Of a DNA stretch of 37,172 nucleotides, positions 1 to 8,596 are shown in pieces. Position 1 is the stretch's first letter. The number at the start of each line of letters is the position of its first letter. The notes under the pieces are model-generated. The model worked only from the letters and a program-made list of their open reading frames with translations. It had not been told where the DNA came from and ran no database searches. The translations under genes and the position numbers were made by a program. The stretch comes from Mesorhizobium sp. 61-13 (GTDB taxonomy: Bacteria; Pseudomonadota; Alphaproteobacteria; Rhizobiales; Rhizobiaceae), in NCBI GenBank assembly GCA_001897075.1, contig MKRZ01000213.1:8053-45224 (forward strand), in the 5' to 3' direction.

Positions 1-714
1 ATTCATCTGCTGCGCGATCTGCGCATCGCTATGACCCTTCACGGTGAGTGACGACAGCGAATAGGTGTCGCCAGCCGCAGGGGCTGCGCCCGCCGTCGGA
101 ACCTGAGCCGTACCGGTGACCGCACCAGTCGTGCCAAGGCGGGCTGCATCGAGAATGCCCTTCTTGGTCGGTGCCGCGCCAGCGTCGTAAAGCTTGATGT
201 CGTCGACCTTGATGTCGATGGTGGAGATCGACGCTGCGCCGGCTGAACTGCGGTTGAAGGCAGACACGACTTTGACGTCAGCCGAAGCGCCAGTGGCGTT
301 CGAAACCGACAGCATGTTCGTGCCGGAGAAAGTCGCAGCATCGGCATAAGACTTCATCTGCGCCTGAAGCGATGCGATTTCCGTCTGGATCTTTTCCTTG
401 TCGGCGTCGGTTGCACCGTAGGCCGCCACCAGCTTGACCTTGATCTGGTTAACCGTGTCGATGGCTTTGTTCATGCCGGTGTAGGCAGTGTCGACCTTGG
501 AAGCGCCGAGGCCGAGGGCGTCCTGCACCGTCGTCATTGCCTGGTTGTCGGAACGCATCGTGGTAGCGATCGACCAGTAAGCGGCGTTGTCGCTGGCGTC
601 GTTGACGCGGTAGCCGGTCGAGATGCGCGACTGGGTCGATTCGAGGTTCTTGTTGGTTGCATTCAGGCTCTGCAGAGCCGTCAACGCCGAAGCGTTGGTC
701 ATGATACTGGCCAT
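1..714 (-). CDS. fla: flagellin (3' end truncated by window edge)
   Basis: Reading minus from ATG at 714: MASIMTNASALTALQSLNATNKNLESTQSRISTGYRVNDASDNAAYWSIATTMRSDNQAM..., the canonical flagellin N-terminal D0/D1. Open to the window edge; not listed in the ORF track because the stop lies outside the window. Confidence 0.95.
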   Translation of the reverse strand, partial: MASIMTNASALTALQSLNATNKNLESTQSRISTGYRVNDASDNAAYWSIATTMRSDNQAMTTVQDALGLGASKVDTAYTGMNKAIDTVNQIKVKLVAAYGATDADKEKIQTEIASLQAQMKSYADAATFSGTNMLSVSNATGASADVKVVSAFNRSSAGAASISTIDIKVDDIKLYDAGAAPTKKGILDAARLGTTGAVTGTAQVPTAGAAPAAGDTYSLSSLTVKGHSDAQIAQQMN

Positions 715-813
715 GTACTCGTACCTTTACACGTATTGCTGTGACATACCGGCTTGTCCGGTATGACGGTACGGCATCATGCCAATGATCGCTCAAACCC
801 GATCACCCGCCAT
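715..813 (-). repeat. duplicated flagellin leader, copy 1
   Basis: Near-identical to 2095-2201, including the start context, the CATACCGG/CCGGTATG hairpin and GGCATCATGCC. Confidence 0.85.
745..765 (-). promoter_or_regulatory. leader hairpin upstream of flagellin 1
   Basis: CATACCGG-CTTGT-CCGGTATG: perfect 8-bp stem with a 5-nt loop, 30 nt upstream of the ATG. Confidence 0.65.
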
Positions 814-957
814 TGCCCGCAACGTGGCAGAGACTTCCTAGGAAACCGATAAGCGCCGTGGTTAACAGTGTGTTTTACGTAACATTGTGCGGTTGAAGAT
901 CTGAATCAAGAAGCTGATTTCTTGATTCCAGTAAGCCGGTCAAGACTCTGATTTTAA

Positions 958-990
958 AAAGAAAAGGGCCGCGCTTTTTGGCACGGCCCC
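958..990 (-). terminator. Rho-independent terminator of the complete flagellin gene
   Basis: On minus, about 20 nt after the stop: GGGGCCGTGCC AAAAA GCGCGGCCC followed by TTTTCTTTTT. Confidence 0.8.
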
Positions 991-1011
991 GATTGGCGAA
1001 GTTTGGTTGGT

Positions 1012-2094
1012 TTAGCGGAACAGCGACAGGATCGACTGCGAACCAGAGTTGGCGATCGACAGCGCCTGGATGCCCAACTGCTGCTGAACCTGCAGCGCCT
1101 GAAGGCGGGTCGATTCCTTGTTCATGTCGGCATCGACGAGCTGGCCGACACCGCGGTCGATGGAGTCCATCAGGCTCTGCGTAAAGGTCTTCTGCAGGTC
1201 GATGCGACTCTTGGCAGCGCCGAGGTTGGTCGCTGCCGTCGTCATCTGCTTGAGCACCGAGTCGACCTTGCTGAGCATCGCACCGATCGTGCCATCAGCA
1301 GCAGCGGTGATGTCGAGATTGAAAACGGACTTTGTCGCGATGACCGTCGCGGTGCCGTCTGCTGCCGTTGCGGCCGTCGCCGCAGCCGTCTTGGCTGCCG
1401 TGTCGGTTGCGCCGCCGGCAATCTGCGTGGCGAAGGTCGATTCGAAAGCGTCCTGTGCTTTCGCCGTGCTGTAGATGGCCGTTTCCCGATCAAGAACGCC
1501 GGCATTCTTGAGGTTCGCCGCCGTGCCGGAATCAAACAGCTTTGTGCCTTCGACCTTGATGTCGATGGTGGAGATCGACGCAGCGCCGGAAGAATTACGA
1601 TTGAAGGCCGATACGACCTTGACGTCCTGCTGGACGCCCGTGTCGGCCGCAGCCGCCGCACCGGCGGCATCCTTGGTCGATGTCACCGACAACATGTTGG
1701 TGCCGGAGAAGGTTGCGGCCTCGGCATAAGACTTCATCTGCGCCTGAAGCGACGCAATTTCGGTCTGGATCTTGGCCTTGTCGGCGTCGGTCGCACCGTA
1801 GGCCGCCACCAGCTTGACCTTGATCTGGTTGACCGTGTCGATCGCCTTGTTCATGCCGGTGTAAGCGGTGTCGACCTTGGAAGCGCCGAGGCCGAGTGCA
1901 TCCTGAACCGTCGTCATGGCCTGATTGTCGGAACGCATCGTGGTGGCGATCGACCAATATGCAGCGTTGTCGCTGGCGTCGTTGACACGGTAGCCGGTCG
2001 AGATGCGCGACTGGGTCGCTTCGAGGTTCTTGTTGGTTGAATTCAGGCTCTGAAGAGCCGTCAACGCCGAGGCGTTGGTCATGATGCTGGCCAT
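1012..2094 (-). CDS. fla: flagellin, tandem paralog of the first
   Basis: 360 aa with complete D0/D1 N-terminus and C-terminus (QALSIANSGSQSILSLFR). N-terminal third nearly identical to the adjacent truncated flagellin. Confidence 0.97.
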   Translation of the reverse strand: MASIMTNASALTALQSLNSTNKNLEATQSRISTGYRVNDASDNAAYWSIATTMRSDNQAMTTVQDALGLGASKVDTAYTGMNKAIDTVNQIKVKLVAAYGATDADKAKIQTEIASLQAQMKSYAEAATFSGTNMLSVTSTKDAAGAAAAADTGVQQDVKVVSAFNRNSSGAASISTIDIKVEGTKLFDSGTAANLKNAGVLDRETAIYSTAKAQDAFESTFATQIAGGATDTAAKTAAATAATAADGTATVIATKSVFNLDITAAADGTIGAMLSKVDSVLKQMTTAATNLGAAKSRIDLQKTFTQSLMDSIDRGVGQLVDADMNKESTRLQALQVQQQLGIQALSIANSGSQSILSLFR

Positions 2095-2201
2095 GTACTC
2101 GTACCTTTACACGTTTTCACGCATTACTGTGACATACCGGCTTGCCCGGTATGACGGTACGGCATCATGCCAATGATCGCTCAAACCCAATCACCCGCCA
2201 T
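2095..2201 (-). repeat. duplicated flagellin leader, copy 2
   Basis: Near-identical to 715-813, with an 8-nt length difference between the hairpin and the ATG. Confidence 0.85.
2133..2153 (-). promoter_or_regulatory. leader hairpin upstream of flagellin 2
   Basis: CATACCGG-CTTGC-CCGGTATG: identical stem to the one at 745-765, 38 nt upstream of the ATG. Confidence 0.65.
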
Positions 2202-2288
2202 CACCGGGACCATGACAGGCAGTCCCTGCAAATTGGATAAGGGTTATGGTTAGCGAAATCTAAATCGGCGCTGATCGACGAATTCTTG

Positions 2289-3020
2289 TCAGGTGAAGGA
2301 GCGCACGAGGCTACCGACCAGCAGGTTCCATCCGTCTATCAGGACGAAGAACATGATCTTGAACGGCAACGACACCACCGTCGGAGGCAGCATCATCATG
2401 CCCATCGCCATGGTGATGGTGGCAACGATGAGATCAATGACAAGAAATGGCAGCACGATCAGGAAGCCGATCTCGAAACCTCTTCTGATTTCGGAGATCA
2501 TGAAGGCCGGGACGAGAATGCGCAGGTCCACGGTGTCGCGCGAGACGGTCTGCCCGCGCTCGCGAGCAAGGTCGGCAAACAGGTCGAAATCCTTGTCGCG
2601 GACGTTGCGCAGCATGAAGGTCCGGAAGGGATCGGCGATCTTTTCCATCGCCTCGGTCTGGTTGATCTGGTTGTCCATCAGCGGCTTTACGCCGTTGTTC
2701 CATGCCTGATCGAAGGTCGGGGCCATGACGTAGAACGTCATGAACAAGGACAGCGAGATCAGGATCAGGTTCGCAGGCGTCGATTGCAAGCCGATGCCCG
2801 CACGCAGGATCGAGAAGGCAATGATGAAGCGCGTGAAGCTCGTCACCATGATCAGCAGGCCGGGCGCCACCGATAGCACGGTGAGCAGGCCGAACATCTG
2901 GATGATGTAGCCGACCGTCGTGTTGTTCATCTGGCCGATGCCGCCAAGGTCGATCTGCTGGGCAGATGCGGCCGTGACTGTGACTACAACAATTGCGAGT
3001 GAGACGAGGAGCGCTCTCAT
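2289..3020 (-). CDS. fliP: flagellar type III export protein FliP
   Basis: 243 aa with FliP motifs (GLLIMVTSFTRFIIAFSILRAGIG, PNLILISLSLFMTFYVMAP-like). Overlaps fliL by 4 nt. Confidence 0.96.
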   Translation of the reverse strand: MRALLVSLAIVVVTVTAASAQQIDLGGIGQMNNTTVGYIIQMFGLLTVLSVAPGLLIMVTSFTRFIIAFSILRAGIGLQSTPANLILISLSLFMTFYVMAPTFDQAWNNGVKPLMDNQINQTEAMEKIADPFRTFMLRNVRDKDFDLFADLARERGQTVSRDTVDLRILVPAFMISEIRRGFEIGFLIVLPFLVIDLIVATITMAMGMMMLPPTVVSLPFKIMFFVLIDGWNLLVGSLVRSFT

Positions 3021-3505
3021 TCGTACAACAGCGTCCTGATCAGCACGTCTTTCACGTGGCCGTCACCGCGCATAGAAGCGCGCTCCAAAAGATCTGCCTT
3101 GAGGTGAAGTAAGCCGCTGGCGCCTTCGACCTGATGCATCTTCACCGTGCGCATGAATGTCAGCAGATCTTGATGGATCGCCTCCACCGTTTCCGTCGGC
3201 AGGGGTGCATCCAGCAGCAGGGAAACGTCCATGCGCACCCAGGTTTCCACCGGGGCGGCCAGATTGGTCGTGATCGAGGGGAGTTCCGCCACGATGAAGG
3301 CGGCGGCTTGCTCGGTCGACGGCTCGGCGGTGGCGTGCTCGCCGCCTTCAGCGGCAGGACCCTTTGCCGGCACTTCCGAGCTTTTGAGGTACAAACCCGA
3401 AGCCCAACCAATCCCGAGGGCTGCCACAGTCATGCCAAGCAGCATCGCGGCCTGGATGACCAGGGATGGTCCCTTGGCGACTGGGATCTGCTCGGCGTTC
3501 GCCAT
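3017..3505 (-). CDS. fliL: flagellar basal body-associated protein FliL
   Basis: 162 aa with an N-terminal TM segment and FliL-like C-terminus (VKDVLIRTLLYE); position next to fliP. Confidence 0.88.
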   Translation of the reverse strand: MANAEQIPVAKGPSLVIQAAMLLGMTVAALGIGWASGLYLKSSEVPAKGPAAEGGEHATAEPSTEQAAAFIVAELPSITTNLAAPVETWVRMDVSLLLDAPLPTETVEAIHQDLLTFMRTVKMHQVEGASGLLHLKADLLERASMRGDGHVKDVLIRTLLYE

Positions 3506-3529
3506 GTGGCCTTTCCTCGTTGCGATCGC

Positions 3530-4234
3530 CTAGAAAGGCAGGACCTTGTCAAGCACCTGTTGGCCATAGGCCGGCTGCTGGACTTCCGAGATGCGGCCGC
3601 GTCCGCCGTATGAAATGCGGGCCTCGGCTATACGCTCGTAAGAGATCGTGTTTTCAGCACCGATGTCGGACGGGCGCACCATGCCGGCGATGTTCAACAC
3701 GCGCAATTCGGCGTTGACGCGAACCTCCTGCGACCCCTTGATCATCAGGTTTCCGTTGGGAAGAACCTCGGTGACAACGGCTGCGACGTTAAGCGCTATG
3801 GTTTCCGAGCGTTCGGTTGCACCATCCGCATTGGTTTCGGTCTTGGATTTCAGGCTGCCTTCGCCGGAACCGCCGGTCGAGGCTCCGTCCCAGCCGATAT
3901 CGGCGTCGAAACCTAGCGACCTGCTCGCCGTGCGGCTGCGGTCATTCTGGTTCTTGAAGCGAGCCTTGTCGTTGATCTTGATGTTGACGGTGAGGATGTC
4001 GCCGGCGCGCAGCGCACGCGGGTCCGTGAAAAGGCGGCTCTGGCGGTCGTCCCACAATGAGAACTGCTTGACCGGCTTGGCCGGTGTTTCCGGATATTGA
4101 TAAACGGATGCGCTGCCACCTGCGACGCCCGAGCCAACAGGTGAAAGGGCAGGTTCCTTGCCGACCTCCCTCAGGTCGCTGGCACAGCCGGCGAGCACGG
4201 TAAAGGCGAGAAGAGTGGTAAGCTTGCGGATCAT
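3530..4234 (-). CDS. flgH: flagellar L-ring lipoprotein FlgH
   Basis: Lipobox LAGC (VLAGCASDLREVG), SLWDDRQSRLFTDPRALRAGDILTV and GNLMIKGSQEVRVNAELRVLNIAGMVRPSDI. Confidence 0.96.
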   Translation of the reverse strand: MIRKLTTLLAFTVLAGCASDLREVGKEPALSPVGSGVAGGSASVYQYPETPAKPVKQFSLWDDRQSRLFTDPRALRAGDILTVNIKINDKARFKNQNDRSRTASRSLGFDADIGWDGASTGGSGEGSLKSKTETNADGATERSETIALNVAAVVTEVLPNGNLMIKGSQEVRVNAELRVLNIAGMVRPSDIGAENTISYERIAEARISYGGRGRISEVQQPAYGQQVLDKVLPF

Positions 4235-4818
4235 GACGGGTCCGTTCTGCGGGCTGCGCTCGCCATGATGCCGGTCAGTTTGGCGGCGGCCTTCTGGTCC
4301 ATCTCGTTGAGGATGACGCCAGCCTTGCGGGATTCGAGTTTCATCAGGATTGCGGCCGCCAGATTGACATCTACGATGGCCAGGCGTTCGGCGGCGGCAT
4401 CTGGCTTCATGCCGGCGTAGATGTTTACGACGCCTTCTTCGGCGCGGGCGAGGAAGACTTCCCGGCGCTTCAGCCAGGTTTCATACTCGTTGCGCTTTTC
4501 TTCCAAAGCCTTGATCCGGGTGTCGACTTCGCTCTGCAATTGCTTCAGTTCGGCCGCCTGCAATGCATAGCGCCGGTCACGAGCGGCGTCGGCGATGTTC
4601 GAGCAAAAGCGCTCAACTTCGCTTTGACTGCCTGACACGGCCGGTACCGCCTCGCGCGCCAATTTTTGCGGCTCGGGTGCCGCCGGTGCGCCCGGCAACA
4701 CCTGCCTCACCGTTTCGGCGTGGGCGGACGACTGCACGGCAATACCGCCAATTGCACCGCATGAAATCATGGCGCTTGCGGCGAGGACGGCAAATTGCGG
4801 GCGCTTCAACATCGGCAT
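4231..4818 (-). CDS. motE: MotE-family periplasmic motility protein
   Basis: Signal peptide, coiled coil, then the MotE-like C-terminus (YAGMKPDAAAERLAIVDVNLAAAILMKLESRKAGVILNEMDQKAAAKLTGIMA); between flgI and flgH. Confidence 0.88.
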   Translation of the reverse strand: MPMLKRPQFAVLAASAMISCGAIGGIAVQSSAHAETVRQVLPGAPAAPEPQKLAREAVPAVSGSQSEVERFCSNIADAARDRRYALQAAELKQLQSEVDTRIKALEEKRNEYETWLKRREVFLARAEEGVVNIYAGMKPDAAAERLAIVDVNLAAAILMKLESRKAGVILNEMDQKAAAKLTGIMASAARRTDPS

Positions 4819-4821
4819 GAC

Positions 4822-6060
4822 CTATTGCAGAACCAGATCGGCCTGGAGGGCTCCGGCCGACTTGATGCCTTGAAGAATGGCGATGATCCCATCCGGCTTT
4901 ACGCCAAGCCGGTTGAGCCCAGCTACCAGCGTCTCCAGATCGGGTCCATCCAGTACCGCAACGCGGGCGTCAGGTTGCTTGACGTCGATTGCGGTGTTGG
5001 GCTCGACAGCGGTTACGCCCTTCGAGAACGGTTCGGGCTGGACCACGCGCGGAGCTTCGGTGATGCGCACCGTCAAAGTGCCGTGGCTGATGGCGACGCG
5101 CGAAATCTTGACCTGATTGCCGATGACGATCGTTCCGGTCCGCTCGTCGATTACGACCTTTGCCGGTGTATCGGACTGGATGATCAGATTCTCGATTTCG
5201 GCGTAGAAGCGGGCGGCAGAGATGTTCTTCGGCTTCTTGATCGAAACGGTGCGGGCGTCGCGTTCCGCGGCTACCCGTGCGCCGAAGCGTTGGCGCGTAT
5301 AGTCGTTGATGGCGTCGGCGATGCGCACGGCGGTCGAGAAATCAGGGTTGCGCAGTTGCAGGGTCAGGATCGACTGGTCGCCGAACTCGGCCTCGACAGC
5401 GCGTTCCACAATTGCGCCGTTTGGAACACGGCCTGAAGTCGGCACGCCTTGGGTCACCTGCTCGGCTTGGCCCTGCGCATTGAAACCGGACACGATGACC
5501 GGACCTTGACCGACCGCATAAATCTCACCGTTCGCGGCCTTCAGCGGCGTCATGATGAGCGTGCCGCCGGCCAGCGATGTCGCGTCGCCCATGGATGAAA
5601 CCGTGATGTCGATGCGCGCACCAGACTGGACGAAGGGCGGCATGTTCGCGGTGACGATGACGGCGGCCACGTTCTTGGCACGAGCACTGCCGCCTTCGGT
5701 GGCAATGCCTAGGTTCTCCAGCATTGCCCGGATCGACTGTTCGGTGAACGGCGAATTGCGCAGGCTGTCGCCGGAACCGGCCAACCCGATCACGAGACCG
5801 TAGCCGACAAGCTGGTTGTCGCGGGCGCTCTGCAATTGCGCCACATCCTTGATGCGTGAAGCGACCTGGCCGGGTGGCAGCGAGCTCGGCGCGGAGGCCA
5901 CCTCGAACATGCGCTCGGTGGCCGCAGGAGCATAGTCGACATCGGCGACGCCGCCGTTTTTGGCGGCGAGTTCGCGTTTGGCTTTGGTCGACAAACCATC
6001 GGCGAGCGCCGGCTGCATCGCAACCGCTGTTGCCATCAAGAGGAGCACCAGCCGCCTCAT
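4822..6060 (-). CDS. flgI: flagellar P-ring protein FlgI
   Basis: 412 aa; SRIKDVAQLQSARDNQLVGYGLVIGLAGSGDSLRNSPFTEQSIRAMLENLGI is a FlgI signature. Confidence 0.97.
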   Translation of the reverse strand: MRRLVLLLMATAVAMQPALADGLSTKAKRELAAKNGGVADVDYAPAATERMFEVASAPSSLPPGQVASRIKDVAQLQSARDNQLVGYGLVIGLAGSGDSLRNSPFTEQSIRAMLENLGIATEGGSARAKNVAAVIVTANMPPFVQSGARIDITVSSMGDATSLAGGTLIMTPLKAANGEIYAVGQGPVIVSGFNAQGQAEQVTQGVPTSGRVPNGAIVERAVEAEFGDQSILTLQLRNPDFSTAVRIADAINDYTRQRFGARVAAERDARTVSIKKPKNISAARFYAEIENLIIQSDTPAKVVIDERTGTIVIGNQVKISRVAISHGTLTVRITEAPRVVQPEPFSKGVTAVEPNTAIDVKQPDARVAVLDGPDLETLVAGLNRLGVKPDGIIAILQGIKSAGALQADLVLQ

Positions 6061-6527
6061 GCGCCGACCCTGATGGTGCCATCGGCCATAACGGTGCCGG
6101 AGAAGACCTTGCCGCTGTCGATGTTGCGGACCTTGACCATGTCGCCGGCCGAACCGGACTGGAGCGTGACGGCGGTGGCCGAGATGGTGAGACCGCCGGC
6201 AAGGAAATAAACTTGGACAGCCGCGCCCTGTTCAACCAGCCACGCGTCCCTGATTGAATTTATGGTGATGTAGCGCCCGGGGAGCAGCGTGCGCTTGGCC
6301 ACCTTGCCGTCAAGTTGGTCAAGTTTCGTCGCTACCGCGTCCGGGCTGTGCTTGCCGGGTACGAGCGTCACCTGCCGAAGCGCTTCGGGGGCGATGGTCT
6401 CACCGGGATAGATGACCCGGTTGGGAATAAGCACGACCTCCTGGGCGAACGCTGCCGCGCTGCCTGCAAGCAGCGCCAGCGCAAGAATTGCGCCGCGCCA
6501 GCCGATGCGGGAGATCCGTGCCAACAT
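6057..6527 (-). CDS. flgA: flagellar P-ring assembly chaperone FlgA
   Basis: SAF-like domain (VIYPGETIAPEALRQV) and C-terminus GSAGDMVKVRNIDSGKVFSGTVMADGTIRVGA. Confidence 0.93.
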   Translation of the reverse strand: MLARISRIGWRGAILALALLAGSAAAFAQEVVLIPNRVIYPGETIAPEALRQVTLVPGKHSPDAVATKLDQLDGKVAKRTLLPGRYITINSIRDAWLVEQGAAVQVYFLAGGLTISATAVTLQSGSAGDMVKVRNIDSGKVFSGTVMADGTIRVGA

Positions 6528-6532
6528 CCCTG

Positions 6533-7321
6533 CTACCTGATGTTCTTCGAGACGACCGCAGCCATTTCGTCTGCCGCCTGGATCACCTTGGAGTTCATCT
6601 CGTAGGCGCGCTGGGCCGATATCAGCTCGGTGATTTCCTTGACCGGATCGACGTTGGAGCTTTCGAGATAGCCCTGCTCGATGGTAGCGAAGCCCGGATC
6701 GCCGGGAACGCCGACCGTCGCTGGACCGGACGCTGCCGTTTCCTGGAAAAGGTTATCGCCCAACGGGGCAAGACCAGCCTCATTGGCGAAATTGGCCAGT
6801 GTCAATTGACCAAGGTCCTGAAGATCCACCTGACCGTCGATGCGGGCAAAGACCTGTCCGGTCTTGTTGACGATCACTTCCACCGCATCTGGCGGCACGG
6901 TGATCGACGGAACCACATTGGCGCCATCGACGGTAACGAGCTGGCCGGTCGCATTGGTGTTGAAGGCGCCTGCACGGCTGTAGAGCGTGCCGCCATCGGC
7001 GCTTTCAATCTGAAACCAGCCCTTGCCGGTCAGCGCGAGATCGAAACTGTTGCCCGTATTGGTGAGCGAGCCCTGGGTGTGGACGTTGCGAACGGCCGTC
7101 GTCTTGACGCCAAGACCGACTGAAATGCCTTCGGGAACGATAGAGGAGTTGGAGCGGTTGGGGACGCCTTGAGCGCGGTCAACCTGATAGAGAAGATCGG
7201 AGAATTCGGCGCGGGCGCGCTTGTAGCCTGTCGTGTTGATGTTGGCGATGTTGTTGGCAATGACTTCCAGGTTGGTCTGCTGGGCGTTCATGCCGGTGGC
7301 GGCTATGGCGAGTGCTCTCAT
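6533..7321 (-). CDS. flgG: flagellar distal rod protein FlgG
   Basis: [46 protein letters not shown] and C-terminal [21 protein letters not shown]. Confidence 0.97.
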   Translation of the reverse strand: MRALAIAATGMNAQQTNLEVIANNIANINTTGYKRARAEFSDLLYQVDRAQGVPNRSNSSIVPEGISVGLGVKTTAVRNVHTQGSLTNTGNSFDLALTGKGWFQIESADGGTLYSRAGAFNTNATGQLVTVDGANVVPSITVPPDAVEVIVNKTGQVFARIDGQVDLQDLGQLTLANFANEAGLAPLGDNLFQETAASGPATVGVPGDPGFATIEQGYLESSNVDPVKEITELISAQRAYEMNSKVIQAADEMAAVVSKNIR

Positions 7322-7332
7322 GACGCGGCTCC

Positions 7333-7659
7333 TCAGATACTCATACGACTGACTTCGAGATAGGCACTTACGATCTTGTCTCGGATGGCGACGGCGGCTT
7401 GGAGGGTTTGCTGCGCGCTCATCACCGCATCCACCACCTGGCGCGTGTCGGCATTGCCCTTGAGCGCCTCGATCGACAGCGTCTCCGCGCTTTCCAGATT
7501 GTTCACGGTCTTAGTCGCGGCCTGGGACAGCGCTTCGGAAAACGAGGTTTCGCCTACGTCCTTGGCGCCCGCTATCGCGTTGCCTTGAAAAAGTTCAGCG
7601 CCCTGTTCAGTGGCGCCAACCGAGGGTTTGAAATGGATTGAACCGATTCCGCCGATCAT
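7333..7659 (-). CDS. fliE: flagellar hook-basal body protein FliE
   Basis: 108 aa; [34 protein letters not shown] matches the FliE C-terminus. Confidence 0.92.
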   Translation of the reverse strand: MIGGIGSIHFKPSVGATEQGAELFQGNAIAGAKDVGETSFSEALSQAATKTVNNLESAETLSIEALKGNADTRQVVDAVMSAQQTLQAAVAIRDKIVSAYLEVSRMSI

Positions 7660-7661
7660 CG

Positions 7662-8075
7662 TCAGTTCCTCATCAGGTCGATGGTCATCGAGATCAGGTC
7701 ACGGGCCTGCTTGATAACCTGCAGATTGGCTTCATATGAGCGGTTGGCCTCGGACATATCGGCCATCTCGATCAGCACGTTGACGTTGGGCGTCTTGACG
7801 TAGCCCCTTTCATCGGCAGCCACGTTGCCCGGTTGGAATTCCATCGGAAAAGCCGAAGGATCGCGTTCGATAGAACTTACTTCGACGAGGCTGACGCCGG
7901 AGGTGCGGTCAAGCTCGGAGGTAAAGCTTATCGTCTTGCGCTGATAGGGGTCGGCTCCGGCCGTGTTACCGGTCGACTGGGCGTTGGCAAGGTTTTCAGA
8001 GACAACGCGCAGGCGCTCCGACTGTGCGCCGAGACCCGATGCTGCGACCTTGAGGGCTGCTGTAAGGGCGTCCAT
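7662..8075 (-). CDS. flgC: flagellar proximal rod protein FlgC
   Basis: Rod-protein N-terminus ([30 protein letters not shown]) and C-terminus. Confidence 0.95.
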   Translation of the reverse strand: MDALTAALKVAASGLGAQSERLRVVSENLANAQSTGNTAGADPYQRKTISFTSELDRTSGVSLVEVSSIERDPSAFPMEFQPGNVAADERGYVKTPNVNVLIEMADMSEANRSYEANLQVIKQARDLISMTIDLMRN

Positions 8076-8081
8076 TGTCCG

Positions 8082-8462
8082 TCAAGCCTTCGTAACGGTC
8101 ATCAGCATCGAGTGGAATGCCTTGACGATTGCGGTGTTGAGTTCGAACGAACGCCTGACTTCTCCGGCCTTCATCAACTCGTTTTCCATCACAACGGTGT
8201 TCTTCGATGGCATGAGCACACCGTCAAACTCCTGTGGCTTGGTGGTGAGGCCTGCATTGGTGGCCCCGAAGCCGAGATGGCCTTCTTGTGTGGCGCTCAG
8301 CGAAACGGAGGTGCGATCAAGAACTTTGTCGAATGGCTCAACGTCGTTGGCCGTGTAGCCGGGTGTGTTGACGTTGGCGATGTTGCCGGCAATAGCGGTC
8401 TGGCGCACGGCCAGCCATTGTGACTGTCGCGTCGCGAGATCGAAAAGACTGACGGGCTCCAT
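8082..8462 (-). CDS. flgB: flagellar proximal rod protein FlgB
   Basis: 126 aa; RQSQWLAVRQTAIAGNIANVNTPGYTANDVEPF. Confidence 0.93.
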   Translation of the reverse strand: MEPVSLFDLATRQSQWLAVRQTAIAGNIANVNTPGYTANDVEPFDKVLDRTSVSLSATQEGHLGFGATNAGLTTKPQEFDGVLMPSKNTVVMENELMKAGEVRRSFELNTAIVKAFHSMLMTVTKA

Positions 8463-8556
8463 GAGACTTCTCCGGGCAGGTTTCCAGAGAATAGGCGTCG
8501 AGTCTTGCGCGGGCCTTGCGCGAGACGAGGAGCTTTATTTGGCTGAAAAGTCGGGC

Positions 8557-8589
8557 AGGGCGCGCTGGTTATTGTCCCCCGCGCGCCCT
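8557..8589 (-). terminator. hairpin between ALDH stop and flgB
   Basis: AGGGCGCGC (8557-8565) and GCGCGCCCT (8581-8589): 9-bp perfect stem, 8 nt downstream of the ALDH stop. No strong U-tract follows. Confidence 0.5.
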
Positions 8590-8596
8590 TAAACTG

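Noticed and set aside
1003-2040. 345-aa plus-strand ORF opposite flagellin 2
   Set aside because: Antisense shadow of a clear flagellin gene in high-GC DNA; low-complexity Arg/Gly-rich translation with no recognisable domain.
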